Notes under the pieces: model-generated
Told to the model about the DNA's origin: nothing
Database searches by the model: none
What the model saw: the letters and a program-made list of their open reading frames with translations, nothing else
Translations under genes and position numbers: made by a program
Shown: positions 9,040 through 18,200 of the stretch, in pieces
How the letters are laid out: every line of letters starts with the position of its first letter
How positions within the stretch are numbered: the first letter of the stretch is position 1
Source: Stappia taiwanensis
GTDB lineage: Bacteria > Pseudomonadota > Alphaproteobacteria > Rhizobiales > Stappiaceae
Length of the DNA: 64,000 nucleotides
Reading direction: 5' to 3'
Assembly: GCF_014635285.1 (NCBI RefSeq)
Contig: NZ_BMCR01000003.1
Location: 682,001-746,000 of the forward strand

Positions 9040-9519
9040 ATGATGCAGCAGCGCAGAGGCGAACCGGTTGAAACATGGACCTTCGAGGATGATGGTCTGA
9101 CGTTGCGTCAGCGCATGGGCCGTCTGGTGGCAAGGACACAAGGACGCGGATTTTATCCGGTCGGCCATTGGCTTGACGACTGGCTCGCGGAGCAGGGCGC
9201 ACGGGATGGCGAACTGACCGTCTTTCTGCGGCACACCTCCGCCTCGCTGACGGTGCAGGAAAACGCCGACCCGGATGTGCAGGACGATCTGCTCGACGCG
9301 CTTGACCGGCTGGCGCCGGAAGATGCCGGCTGGCGTCACTCGATGGAAGGGCCGGATGACATGCCGGCGCATGTGAAGACGGTCCTGACCGGCGTCAGCC
9401 TGCAAATCCCGGTGGTTGCCGGTCGGCTCGATCTGGGCACCTGGCAGGATGTCTATGTGATCGAGCACCGCACCGAGCCACATCAGCGCAGCATGACCTT
9501 GCGCTATCTGGGCACCTGA
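9040..9519 (+). CDS. YjbQ/UPF0047 family protein (secondary thiamine-phosphate synthase-like)
   Basis: A 159-residue protein with the hallmark pieces of the YjbQ family: FLRHTSASLTVQENADP near the middle, EGPDDMPAHVKTVLTG, and the C-terminal GTWQDVYVIEHR. Members have weak thiamine-phosphate synthase activity in complementation tests, and their true role is unsettled. The gene is alone on its strand and converges with the proline iminopeptidase. A perfect stem-loop separates them. Confidence 0.9.
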   Translation: MMQQRRGEPVETWTFEDDGLTLRQRMGRLVARTQGRGFYPVGHWLDDWLAEQGARDGELTVFLRHTSASLTVQENADPDVQDDLLDALDRLAPEDAGWRHSMEGPDDMPAHVKTVLTGVSLQIPVVAGRLDLGTWQDVYVIEHRTEPHQRSMTLRYLGT

Positions 9520-9527
9520 CGGCAGCA

Positions 9528-9555
9528 TCGCCGCGCCCTGTGGACGGCGCGGCGA
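9528..9555. terminator. Bidirectional stem-loop after yjbQ-like and pip genes
   Basis: A perfect 10-bp inverted repeat (TCGCCGCGCC / GGCGCGGCGA, loop of 8) lies between two convergent genes. It has no T-run, so it may work as a rho-assisted or bidirectional stop. Confidence 0.55.
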
Positions 9556-9575
9556 GACCGGAACCTCGCGAAGCC

Positions 9576-10529
9576 TCAGAGCGTTCCGGTAAAGCGCCGG
9601 CCGGCCTCGACCAGGGCGGCGGCGATGCCCGGTTCGCTGGCGGCGTGGCCGGCGTCCTCGACGATGCGCAGCTCCGCTTCCGGCCAGGCGGCGGCAAGGT
9701 CGATGGCGTTTTTCATCGGCGTCACCACGTCATGGCGGCCATGGATGATCACGCCGGGGATCTTGCGGATCCGGTCGACATTGCGCAGCAACTGGTCGTC
9801 ATGGTCGAAAAAGCCGCCATTGACGAAGTAATGCGCCTCGATCCGGGCAAAGGCGAGGGCGTAATGCGGATCGTCGAAGGCGTTGACCCGGTCCGGATCC
9901 GGCAGCACCGACAGGGTGCTTCCCTCCCAGGTGGCCCAGCGGCGCGCGGCGGCAACGCGCACGGCGGTGTCCTCGCCGGTCAGGCGCTTGTGATAGGCGG
10001 TCAGGAGGTCGCCGCGTTCCGCGGCCGGGATGAAGTCGCGATAGGCGGCGAAAAGATCCGGATACAGCCAGCTTGCCCCTTCCTGGTAGAACCACTGCAA
10101 TTCGGCCCGGCGCAGCATGAAGATGCCGCGTAGCACCAGCGCGCTGACCCGCTCCGGGTGGGTCTGGGCATAGGCCAGCGCCAGCGTCGAGCCCCAGGAG
10201 CCGCCGAACACCTGCCAGCGGTCGATCCCCAGATGGGTGCGCAGTCGCTCGATGTCGGCGACCAGATCCCAGGTGGTGTTTTCGCGCAGCTCCGCATGAG
10301 GCGTGGAACGGCCGCAGCCGCGCTGGTCGAACAGCACGATCCGGTAGATCTTCGGATCGTGAAAACGGCGCATGATCGGACCGGCGCCGCCCCCCGGGCC
10401 GCCATGCAGCATGACCACCGGCTGGCCGTCCGGATTGCCGCATTCCTCGAAGTAGATCTCATGCAGATCGCTCACCTTGAGCTGTCCGCTGTTGAAGGGC
10501 TCCGGCAACGGGTAGAGCGAGGCGGTCAT
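9576..10529 (-). CDS. pip: Proline iminopeptidase
   Basis: A 317-residue alpha/beta hydrolase of peptidase family S33, releasing N-terminal proline from peptides. It has the family-specific LHGGPGGG, the DQRGCGRS segment, the nucleophile elbow GGSWGS (Ser about 111), and a GRHDVVTP acid region, with the catalytic histidine in DAGHAASEP. The start is ATG 10529, with AGGATC upstream. The open frame further upstream overlaps another gene and is not protein-like. It is probably cytoplasmic. It could be co-transcribed with the small membrane protein gene 43 bases upstream. Confidence 0.92.
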   Translation of the reverse strand: MTASLYPLPEPFNSGQLKVSDLHEIYFEECGNPDGQPVVMLHGGPGGGAGPIMRRFHDPKIYRIVLFDQRGCGRSTPHAELRENTTWDLVADIERLRTHLGIDRWQVFGGSWGSTLALAYAQTHPERVSALVLRGIFMLRRAELQWFYQEGASWLYPDLFAAYRDFIPAAERGDLLTAYHKRLTGEDTAVRVAAARRWATWEGSTLSVLPDPDRVNAFDDPHYALAFARIEAHYFVNGGFFDHDDQLLRNVDRIRKIPGVIIHGRHDVVTPMKNAIDLAAAWPEAELRIVEDAGHAASEPGIAAALVEAGRRFTGTL

Positions 10530-10572
10530 CGGGAGATCCTTTGTTGAGAAAAGAGAGGGCGGCGTCGCCACG

Positions 10573-10902
10573 TCAGCGCAGCAGCAGCGCGGCGGCGAAG
10601 GCGGCGGCGGGCAGGGAAAGAATGGCGGTGGCGCAGAGCCAGACCAGATACGATCCATAGGTGGTGTGGTCGTGCCCCGCAAGCCGTTCGAACAGCGCGG
10701 CCGGAAGCCCGGCCAGCACCACGGTGACGCCGGCGCCGAGCAGATAGGCGAGAAAGGCGATGAGCGGCGCGCTCCGCAGCAGTAGCCCGGGGGCGAGCAG
10801 GATGATGGCGGCGCTGGTCTGCGGCAGCAGCAGCGGGTTGAACAGCCCGTTGATGAGTGCCAGCCCGGCAATGGCAAGGATGATCGAGGAGCGGCCGGGC
10901 AT
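10573..10902 (-). CDS. Small integral membrane protein
   Basis: A 109-residue protein made almost entirely of three to four hydrophobic segments separated by short loops. One loop contains a histidine-rich AGHDHTTYGSY segment. No family is recognised. Its ATG follows the stop of another small membrane protein gene by two bases, so the two are probably translated together. The function is unknown. Confidence 0.65.
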   Translation of the reverse strand: MPGRSSIILAIAGLALINGLFNPLLLPQTSAAIILLAPGLLLRSAPLIAFLAYLLGAGVTVVLAGLPAALFERLAGHDHTTYGSYLVWLCATAILSLPAAAFAAALLLR

Positions 10903-10904
10903 GG

Positions 10905-11195
10905 TCAGCCGGCCGTCACGGTGAGGAGCCCGGCGGAGGCGAAGCCGGCGACAAGCGCCACCCGGACGATGATCAGCCAGATCAGCGTGAACGCCAGCAA
11001 CAGGCCGGTGGGCACGCTGGCCGGGGTGACCAGGCGCACGGCGGCGATCGCCGGATCGGTCAGGCGGACAAACGCCCGCTGAATAAAATTGGCGCTGCCG
11101 CCGCCAAGCCAGGCGGTGAGCACGATCCGGCCGAGCAGGCTGTACATCAAGGCCGCCAGGGCGAAGTTCAGAAGATGAAAGATCCAGTCGGCCAC
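10905..11195 (-). CDS. Small membrane protein, weakly YggT-like
   Basis: A 96-residue protein with two hydrophobic spans separated by an amphipathic loop. In the loop, FVRLTDPAIAAVRLVTP resembles the R-x(3)-P-x(5)-R-x(2)-P pattern of YggT family proteins. It lies in a two-gene unit with the 109-residue membrane protein. It is downstream of the symporter gene but separated from it by a strong terminator. The YggT assignment is tentative. Confidence 0.6.
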   Translation of the reverse strand: MADWIFHLLNFALAALMYSLLGRIVLTAWLGGGSANFIQRAFVRLTDPAIAAVRLVTPASVPTGLLLAFTLIWLIIVRVALVAGFASAGLLTVTAG

Positions 11196-11214
11196 GGTTC
11201 GGTCCGTTGTCGGG

Positions 11215-11245
11215 AAAAGGCCACGGGCGGCGGCGCCGCCCGTGG
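11215..11245 (-). terminator. Rho-independent terminator of the symporter operon
   Basis: A perfect 11-bp inverted repeat (arms 11221-11231 and 11235-11245, 3-base loop) is followed, in the minus direction, by CCTTTTCC. It lies 12 bases past the symporter stop codon. Confidence 0.8.
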
Positions 11246-11256
11246 GTTGTATCGGG

Positions 11257-13092
11257 TCAGGCGGTGCGGTCGCGCATCACCGGATCGCCCGAGGGGCGCC
11301 GGATATCGTCGATCAGCGCCTGTACCTCGCTGGAGGGCGCCGGCGTCAGCAGGCTGACGAGGATGGTGACGGCGAAGCCGACCGGCAGGCCGAAGACGGC
11401 GGCGGAGATGTTCTTCACCCCGTACCACTCGGGCATGCCGCCATATTGGGTCATGACCAGATAGTAGAAGGTCACGCCAAAGCCGGCGATGATGCCGGCG
11501 ATTGCCCCGGCGGAGGTGCAGCGCCGCCACCAGATGCCGAGCACCAGCACCGGGAAATTGCCCGCGGCCGCCAGCGAGAAGGCCCAGGCCACCATCGACA
11601 GGATGTCCGCCGGACGGGTCGAGGCCACATAGGCGGCCAGCACCGCCGCGCCCAAGAGCAGCAGCCGGGCGATCAAGAGGCGCCGGCTGGCCGGTGCGCG
11701 CCGGTCGATCATGCGGTAGTAGACATCGTGGCTGAGGGCGTTGGCCAGTGCCAGCAGCAGCCCGTCCGCCGTCGAGATAGAGGCGGCGAGGCCGCCGGCG
11801 GCGACGAGCCCGGCGATCACGTAGGGCAGGCCGGCGATTTCCGGGGTGGCGATGACGATCACGTCCCGGTCGATTGCCAGATCCGGCAGCCGCAGGACGC
11901 CCTGGTTGCCGGTGACCTCGGCGCAGGCGGCCTGCACCGCCTCGACCGAGGCGGCATGGGCACCGCAGATATCGACCAGCCCGAGCCGACCGTAGGTGTA
12001 GATCCATTCCGGCAGCGCATCCAGCCCGGCGCCGATGACGTTCTGGTAGACCTCCAGCTTGGCGAAGGCGGCGTAGGCCGGTGCGGTGACATACAGCAGG
12101 AAGATGAACAGCAGCGACCAGCCGACCGAGCGGCGTGCATCGCGCACCGAGGCGGTGGTGAAATAGCGCATCAAGAGATGCGGCAGCGAGGCGGTGCCGA
12201 TCATCAGACAGGCGATCAGCGCGAAGAAGTTGAACGGATCCAGCGAGGTGAAGGGCGCAAGATGTGGCTTCAGCGTTTCCGCCGTGGCCAGTCCGCCCGC
12301 CAGCAATTGCTGTTCCAGAACGGTGATTTCCTGCAGCACCGCGCCATAGGTGATCTGGGCGATGGGCAGACCGAATTTCTGCGCCGACAGGATCGCCACC
12401 GGCAGCATGTAGGCGATGATCAGAACGAGATACTGAGCAACCTGGGTCCAGGTGACCGCGCGCATACCGCCGAGCATGGAACACAACAGGATGCCGGCAA
12501 GGCCCACATAGATGGCGATCTCGAAGGAAATGCCGAGAAACCGCGAGGCGATGATGCCGGTGGAGTAGATCTGCGCCACCACATAGGTGAAGGAGCAGGC
12601 GAACAAGACGACGATGCCGAGCAGCCGGGCGAAATTGCCGCCGAACCGGGCGGCGAGGAAGTCGGGCACGGTATAGGCGCCGAACTTGCGCAGGTATGGC
12701 GCGACCAGCACCGCCACCAGCACGAAGCCGCCGGTCCAGCCAAGCACATAGGCAAGGCCATCGTAGCCGAGCGCATAGAGCGTTCCGGCCAGGCCGACGA
12801 AGGAGGCACCGCTCATCCAGTCGGCGGCGGTCGCCATGCCGTTGTAGACCGCCGGGACCTGGCGGCCGGCGACGTAATATTCGCTCACCTTCACCGTGCG
12901 GGTAACGATGCCGATGCCGGCATAGACCGCAAGAGTGAAGAACACGAACAGATAACCGATGATCCGGTCGGGAACGCCGAGCTGTTCCAGAACGGCAAGC
13001 AGGATGACAAAGGCGACGAAGCCGCCGACATAGGTGCCGTAGATCCGGCCCAGATTGTTGAGGAAGGTGTCTTCCGGAGAAGGCAGTCTCAT
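11257..13092 (-). CDS. Sodium:solute symporter, VC_2705/ActP-like
   Basis: A 611-residue sodium/solute symporter (SSF) with about 13 membrane segments. Conserved pieces include YYVAGRQVPAVYNGMA, AADWMSGASF and GYDGLAYVLGWTGG. It belongs to the subgroup paired with a DUF4212 small subunit. Relatives take up acetate or other small monocarboxylates. Its ATG overlaps the stop of the DUF4212 gene (ATGA), so the two are translationally coupled. The CrbR-type regulator is encoded divergently, and the CrbS-type kinase 2 kb further on itself carries a symporter domain. Acetate or a similar acid is therefore the likely substrate (inference). Confidence 0.87.
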   Translation of the reverse strand: MRLPSPEDTFLNNLGRIYGTYVGGFVAFVILLAVLEQLGVPDRIIGYLFVFFTLAVYAGIGIVTRTVKVSEYYVAGRQVPAVYNGMATAADWMSGASFVGLAGTLYALGYDGLAYVLGWTGGFVLVAVLVAPYLRKFGAYTVPDFLAARFGGNFARLLGIVVLFACSFTYVVAQIYSTGIIASRFLGISFEIAIYVGLAGILLCSMLGGMRAVTWTQVAQYLVLIIAYMLPVAILSAQKFGLPIAQITYGAVLQEITVLEQQLLAGGLATAETLKPHLAPFTSLDPFNFFALIACLMIGTASLPHLLMRYFTTASVRDARRSVGWSLLFIFLLYVTAPAYAAFAKLEVYQNVIGAGLDALPEWIYTYGRLGLVDICGAHAASVEAVQAACAEVTGNQGVLRLPDLAIDRDVIVIATPEIAGLPYVIAGLVAAGGLAASISTADGLLLALANALSHDVYYRMIDRRAPASRRLLIARLLLLGAAVLAAYVASTRPADILSMVAWAFSLAAAGNFPVLVLGIWWRRCTSAGAIAGIIAGFGVTFYYLVMTQYGGMPEWYGVKNISAAVFGLPVGFAVTILVSLLTPAPSSEVQALIDDIRRPSGDPVMRDRTA

Positions 13093-13388
13093 AGTGGCAT
13101 CTCTCCCCGCACGGGTTCGGGCTCGGCAACGCCGGCGTTCCGGTCAATCGCTTCCTGACGTCCGCAGAACCAGAAGATCAGGGCGACGAAAACCACCAGA
13201 GAGCCTTGGGCCGCCATGTAAAAGCCGAGGGGGAAGTCGGCGATGGTGATGTCGTTCAGTTGAAAGACGAAGCCATGTACCAGAAAGCCGAAGACGAACC
13301 AGACCGCCAGGGCGCTGATCGCAAGCCGCACTGTCCGTCCCCACCAGAGCGTCTCTCCCGGCGTGCGCTGCCGCGGGCGCTTTGCCAT
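13089..13388 (-). CDS. DUF4212 small subunit of the sodium/solute symporter
   Basis: A 99-residue protein with two hydrophobic segments. The sequence WWGRTVRLAISALAVWF and the FPLGFYMAAQGSL segment match DUF4212, the small partner found next to VC_2705-type symporters. The start is the ATG at 13388, preceded by a strong GGAGG site. The stop overlaps the symporter start by four bases. It is probably needed for assembly or stability of the transporter (inference from constant pairing in the family). Confidence 0.85.
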   Translation of the reverse strand: MAKRPRQRTPGETLWWGRTVRLAISALAVWFVFGFLVHGFVFQLNDITIADFPLGFYMAAQGSLVVFVALIFWFCGRQEAIDRNAGVAEPEPVRGEMPL

Positions 13389-13825
13389 ATGTGTTTCCTC
13401 CCTCTGCATTCCATCCTCTGCGCTTCGGTGCCCGGGCCGGTGCCCGAACCGCGCGGGGGCTCCTCCCGTGAGTCCCCGCGCGAACGCTAGCATCCGAAGC
13501 GCAATGATGTTTATACGACTTTCAGAAAGCCGAAATCTATGAGAATACGGAGGAAAGATGGACTGTTCGCCGAGGGGCGCACCGGCATCCGCCTTGAAGG
13601 TCCGGTGACCCGCCGGCGGATGCGGTGAGTGGTCGGTGAGATGGTGGCGATGCCGGTTGGCCTTGATGCGCTGCGCGCGAGCGACAATAATGCGGCAGCT
13701 TGTGTCGTTTCGTTCGCGCAATTTAGGGGTGTGGAATCAGTGTTTTCGCGGTTCCGCTCGCAGTCCGCACGATACTTGCGCAACAAGCCGGACGAAGATG
13801 CCGGCGATGAGGGGAGGAAACACGG
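13389..13825. other. Divergent promoter region between symporter operon and crbR
   Basis: These 437 bases have no convincing gene. A 12-bp inverted repeat with one mismatch (arms 13450-13461 and 13471-13482, loop of 9) lies in the symporter leader. An AT-richer patch at 13500-13560 could hold promoters. A CrbR binding site would be expected here, but I cannot recognise one. Confidence 0.5.
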
Positions 13826-14494
13826 GTGACGGAAAGCGCGGCCTATCATTTTGTCATCGCAGACGATCATCCGCTGTTTCGCGGCGCCTTGCGTCAGACC
13901 ATCGAGTTGCTCTACGCCGGCGCGACCATTTCCGAGGTCGGAACGCTGGAGGACGCGGCGTCCGTTCTCGACAGCCACGATGAAATCGACCTGGTGCTGC
14001 TGGATCTGTCGATGCCGGGCATGCGCGGTTTTTCCGGGTTGATGTATCTGCGGGCGCAGTATCAGGGGGTGCCGGTGGTGATCGTCTCGGCGACCGAGGA
14101 TCCGCCGACCATTCGCCGCTGCATGGAACTGGGCGCCTCCGGCTTCATTCCCAAGTCGCTCGGCATCGAGGTGATTCGCGATGCGGTGGCCGAGGTCATG
14201 GAAGGCGGCGCCTGGACCCCGCCGGACGTGGACCTCAGCGAGGAGGACGGCGAGATCGCCGACATGCTGCGCCGGCTGGCAAGCCTGACGCCGCAGCAGG
14301 TGCGGGTGCTGATGATGCTGTCCACCGGCCTGCTCAACAAGCAGATCGCCTATGAGCTGGGCGTCTCCGAGGCGACCGTCAAGGCGCATGTCTCGGCGAT
14401 CCTGCAGAAGCTCGGCGTCGACAGCCGCACCCAGGCGGTGATCGCCGCCGCCAAGATCGAGCAGGGGCAGTGGCCGGCGGTGCCCGCGCGCTAG
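13826..14494 (+). CDS. crbR: LuxR-type response regulator, CrbR/ErdR-like
   Basis: A 222-residue NarL/LuxR-class response regulator. The receiver domain has acidic residues at IADDHP, phospho-acceptor D60 in VLLDLSMPG and the switch lysine in IPKSLG. The C-terminal helix-turn-helix reads LTPQQVRVLMMLSTG, then NKQIAYELGVSEATVKAH. The start is GTG at 13826 with GGGGAGGAAA upstream. The nearby SSF-domain kinase and VC_2705/DUF4212 symporter match the CrbSR (MxtR/ErdR) system, which controls acetyl-CoA synthetase and acetate uptake in Vibrio and Pseudomonas. The role here follows from that analogy. Confidence 0.82.
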   Translation: MTESAAYHFVIADDHPLFRGALRQTIELLYAGATISEVGTLEDAASVLDSHDEIDLVLLDLSMPGMRGFSGLMYLRAQYQGVPVVIVSATEDPPTIRRCMELGASGFIPKSLGIEVIRDAVAEVMEGGAWTPPDVDLSEEDGEIADMLRRLASLTPQQVRVLMMLSTGLLNKQIAYELGVSEATVKAHVSAILQKLGVDSRTQAVIAAAKIEQGQWPAVPAR

Positions 14495-14526
14495 CTGGCC
14501 CCGCCTGTCGGCCTCGCCGTTTTGCG

Positions 14527-15144
14527 CTAGTTCGTCACCCGGGCTTCGGGCACCGGATAGCCAAGGCCGCCGCTCGACCCGAAATTCCCCTGGTGGCACT
14601 CGCTGCAGGCGGTGATCACATTCACCGCCATCGGCGCCCCGTTCGGCATGACCGCCATGTAGAACCAGTCGTCGGTTTCCGGAGAGCGGCCCGCCTCGAC
14701 CTTCTGCATGATGAACAGCGGTCCTTTTTGCGCCTTGCCGTCGTCGTTGACGGCGAAGCTTTCCTTGGCGATCACCGTGCCCGCCGGGATGGTGACGTTC
14801 TCTTCCTTGAACTTCAGATATTCCGACGCGCCGATTTCATTGACATAGGTGAGCAGAAAACGGCCGCCATGGAAGCCGGGGGCGGCGGGAAAGGTGCTGG
14901 CGGGCGTCCAGGAGCGGTAGTCATTGACGAATTCGGCCGGGATCCAGCGCTTGTCGCCGGTCTTGTAGCCGGCGAGCAGATCGTCCTTGAGGCAGTCGTA
15001 GACCGCGGCCGCCTCGGCGCCGGTGAGCTCCGTGCCGGCCTTGCCCGGATCGCAGGCGGCATTGGCCGTCCCGGTCATTCCGGCGGCTCCGGTAAGAGCA
15101 CCGATCAAGCTGGCCAGCGCCAGCGGTCTCATACGGGATTTCAT
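14527..15144 (-). CDS. Cytochrome P460 family c-type heme protein
   Basis: A 205-residue exported heme protein. A signal peptide spans roughly residues 1-29 (ending TANAA), and one CxxCH heme site (CSECHQ) lies near the C-terminus. The middle section (RFLLTYVNEIGASEYLKF, then FAVNDDGKAQKGPLFIMQKVEAG) matches the cytochrome P460 domain. Family members oxidise hydroxylamine or handle NO-related substrates, and many are uncharacterised. The start is ATG 15144 with GAAGGA upstream. It converges with crbR and is downstream of the CrbS-like kinase gene by 83 bases, possibly as one transcript. Confidence 0.82.
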   Translation of the reverse strand: MKSRMRPLALASLIGALTGAAGMTGTANAACDPGKAGTELTGAEAAAVYDCLKDDLLAGYKTGDKRWIPAEFVNDYRSWTPASTFPAAPGFHGGRFLLTYVNEIGASEYLKFKEENVTIPAGTVIAKESFAVNDDGKAQKGPLFIMQKVEAGRSPETDDWFYMAVMPNGAPMAVNVITACSECHQGNFGSSGGLGYPVPEARVTN

Positions 15145-15227
15145 CGTGTCACGTCCTTCAGCTCGTGTGGCCCCGACAACGGTCACCGAACCCTGGGATG
15201 AAGGCAGCTGCGTGGCAATACAAGGCT

Positions 15228-18200
15228 TTACACGGTCGCTTGATCGCTCGTGAGATCTGCGGCCGTGGCCGGCATCTGGGCAGGCTTGCCGCGCAGCCGT
15301 GACAGCAGCGCCCGCAGCGCGGCCGGCTTGACCGGCTTGTTCAAGAGCTCGATGCCCTTGGCCTCCGCTTCGGCGCGCACCGCCTGGGTGCGGTCGGCGG
15401 TGATCAGGATCGCCGGCAGGTGGGTATCGAACTTCCACCTGAGCTGGACCACCGCCTCGACCCCCGTTCCCTCATCGAGGTGATAGTCGACGATCAGCAC
15501 ATCGGGGGTGTCGCCGCTTTCGCAGGCCTTGCGCTCCGCCTCGCGCGGATCGTGGGCGGTGGTGACGCGACATTGCCAACCGCTGAGCAGCACCCGCATG
15601 CCGTCGAGGATCTGCGGTTCGTTGTCGATCGCCATCACATGCAGGCCCTGCAGGGAGCTCGCCGGCGCACGGGGCGCCGGTGCGGCGGCGCGGGCGGGCA
15701 GGGCGGCGGCGGCCGGCAGGTCGACGTGGAACCGGGTGCCGGTTCCCGCGATGGAGCGCAACGAAACCGGATGGTCGAGCACCCGGGCGATCCGCTGGAC
15801 GATCGCCAGCCCGAGGCCGAGGCCGCGCGCCTCCCGGGCGCCGTCGTCAAGGCGCTGAAATTCCTGGAAGACTGCCTGGAGCTTTTCCTCCGGAATGCCG
15901 ATGCCGGTGTCGATCACTTCCACGCAGATCCGCCCGGCGCGGCGCCGCACTCCCACCAGCACCCGGCCGGTGCGGGTGTATTTGATGGCGTTGGAGACAA
16001 GGTTCTGCAGCAGGCGGCGCAGCAGGCGCCGGTCGGAGCGCACGGAGACCGAGCTGGGCAAGATGCGCAGGTCGAGCGCTTTCTCGCGCGCGATCGGCTC
16101 AAACTCCATGCGCAGCGGATTGAGGATCTCGTCAAGCCGGAAGACGCTGACCTCGGGCTTGAGCACGCCCGCATCCAGACGGGAAATATCGAGAATCGCG
16201 CCAATGATCTCCTCGACCGATTCCAGCGACGAACTGACGTTCTCTGCCAGATCGCGGCTTTCGCCATCGCTGAAGCGCTCGGTCAGGCTGGAGGCGTAGA
16301 GCCGCGCGGCGTTGAGCGGCTGCAGGATGTCATGTCCGGCGGCGGCGATGAACCGGGTCTTGCCGAGATTGGCCTCCTCGGCTTCGCCCTTGGCAAGGCT
16401 GAGCTCCTCGTTGACCCGGGTGAGTTCCTGGGTGCGTTCGCGCACCCGCTTCTCCAGCGTTTCGTTGGCGCGGGCCAGCGCCTCTTCCGCCAGCACCCGT
16501 TCGGTGATGTCCGTATAGGTGGTGACGATGCCGCCGCCGGGCATCGGATTGGTACGCACCTCCAGCACGGTGGCGCTGGAGCCCATCTGTTCCTGAAACG
16601 TGCGCTGGCGCACCGCCAGCTTGTCGATCCGGTCGGCGACGATGGTCTCCACCGGTGCGTTGCCGTACTCGCCGCGCTTGGCGTTGTAGCGGATGATCGC
16701 ATCCAGCGGCGTGCCGACCTGGCCATATTCCGCCGGCAGGCCCAGAAGCTCGCGGAACTGCCGGTTCCAGCAGATCAGCCGCAGGTCGCGGTCATAAACG
16801 GCAATCCCCTGGCGCACTTGGTCGAGCGCGGTCTGCAACAGGTCGCGGTTGTACTGGATCGCGACCGTGGCATCGTCCAAGAGCTTCATCGCCCCCTTGC
16901 CGGTGGGATCGCGCCGCTTGATCAGCAGCGACAGCACCAGGCGGGAGGAGGCGGCGCCAATGGCGCTGGCGAGGATCTGCTCGGAAAACCGCAGGATTTG
17001 CGCATCCGCCGGGGCGGTCATGTCGGTCTGCAGGCCGCGCTCCCGGGCAAAGCGCTGGAACGACCGGTCGGTGCGTTCCTCGCCCAGATAGCGGGCGATG
17101 GTGGAGCGCAGGTCGCCCACCGTCACCGAGGTGCGCCACAGCCGCAGAACCGGTGTCGGCGACAGCTCGGAAGGCACGAAGATATTGGCCTGGAGCCGTT
17201 CGAGCGGTTCGGGCGCGCGCGCCAGCGAGACCAGGACGAAGACGACCAGATTGACCGAGAGGCTCCAGAACACGCCATGGGTCAGCGGGTCGAAGGAGAG
17301 TGAGAACAGCGCTTCGGGCCGCAGCAGCCAGATGCCGAACGGGCCGTCGTTGAGGATCGCGTCCGGGATCAGCCCGGACTGGGCGAAGGTGGGCAAAAGC
17401 AGGGTGTAGAGCCACAGGGCGAAACCGGACAGCATGCCGGCGATGGCCCCGCGCGCGGTCGCCCCGCGCCAGATCAGGCCGCCGAAGAAGGCCGGGGCGA
17501 ATTGGGCGATGGCGGCGAAGGACAGGAGACCGATCGAGGTCAGCGCGGCGGTGTCGCCGGCGGCGCGGAAATAGGCATAGGAGAGCAGCATCGTCACGAA
17601 GATCGCCGCCCGGCGGGTCAGCAGCAGGATCTGGCTCATGTCCTCGCCGGAGGAGGAGATGATGGCGTCCTCGCTGCTGCGGCGCAGAACCAGCGGCATG
17701 ACCAGGTCGTTGGAGATCATGATCGCCAGCGCCACGGCGGCGACGATCACCATGGCGGTGGCCGCCGACAGGCCGCCGAGAAAGGCGAACAGGGCCAGCC
17801 AGGGGTGATCTGCGGCAATCGGCAGGGCCAGCACATAGCTGTCCGGGTTGGCGCTGGGGTCGAGCAGGATCATGCCGGCGGCGGCGATCGGCATGACGAA
17901 CAGGTTGATCGCCACCAGATAGAGCGGGAACAGCCAGGTGGCCCGGCGCAGTTCCGAGCTGGAGTTGTTCTCCGTTACCGTCACGTGGAACTGCCGGGGC
18001 AGCATCAGGATGGCGCAGGCCGACAGCAGTGTCATCACCAGCCAGTTTCCGCCCGACAACTCGCTGGACATGGCCGCCGTGACCTCCGGGTGGGCCGCGA
18101 CTGCCTCGCTCAGCGCGCCGGGACCGTCGTAGAGCCAGAAGGTGACCCAGATGCCCACCGTCAGGAAGGCCACCAGCTTGACCACCGCTTCCGCCGCAAT

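Noticed and set aside
11242-13158. 638-codon plus-strand frame antisense to the symporter
   Set aside because: Shadow of the sodium symporter; the minus frame has clear membrane helices and family motifs.
13558-13608. 16-codon leader-like frame with a GGAGGAAAG ribosome site before crbR
   Set aside because: No regulatory codon runs or attenuator hairpin, and no conservation can be judged.
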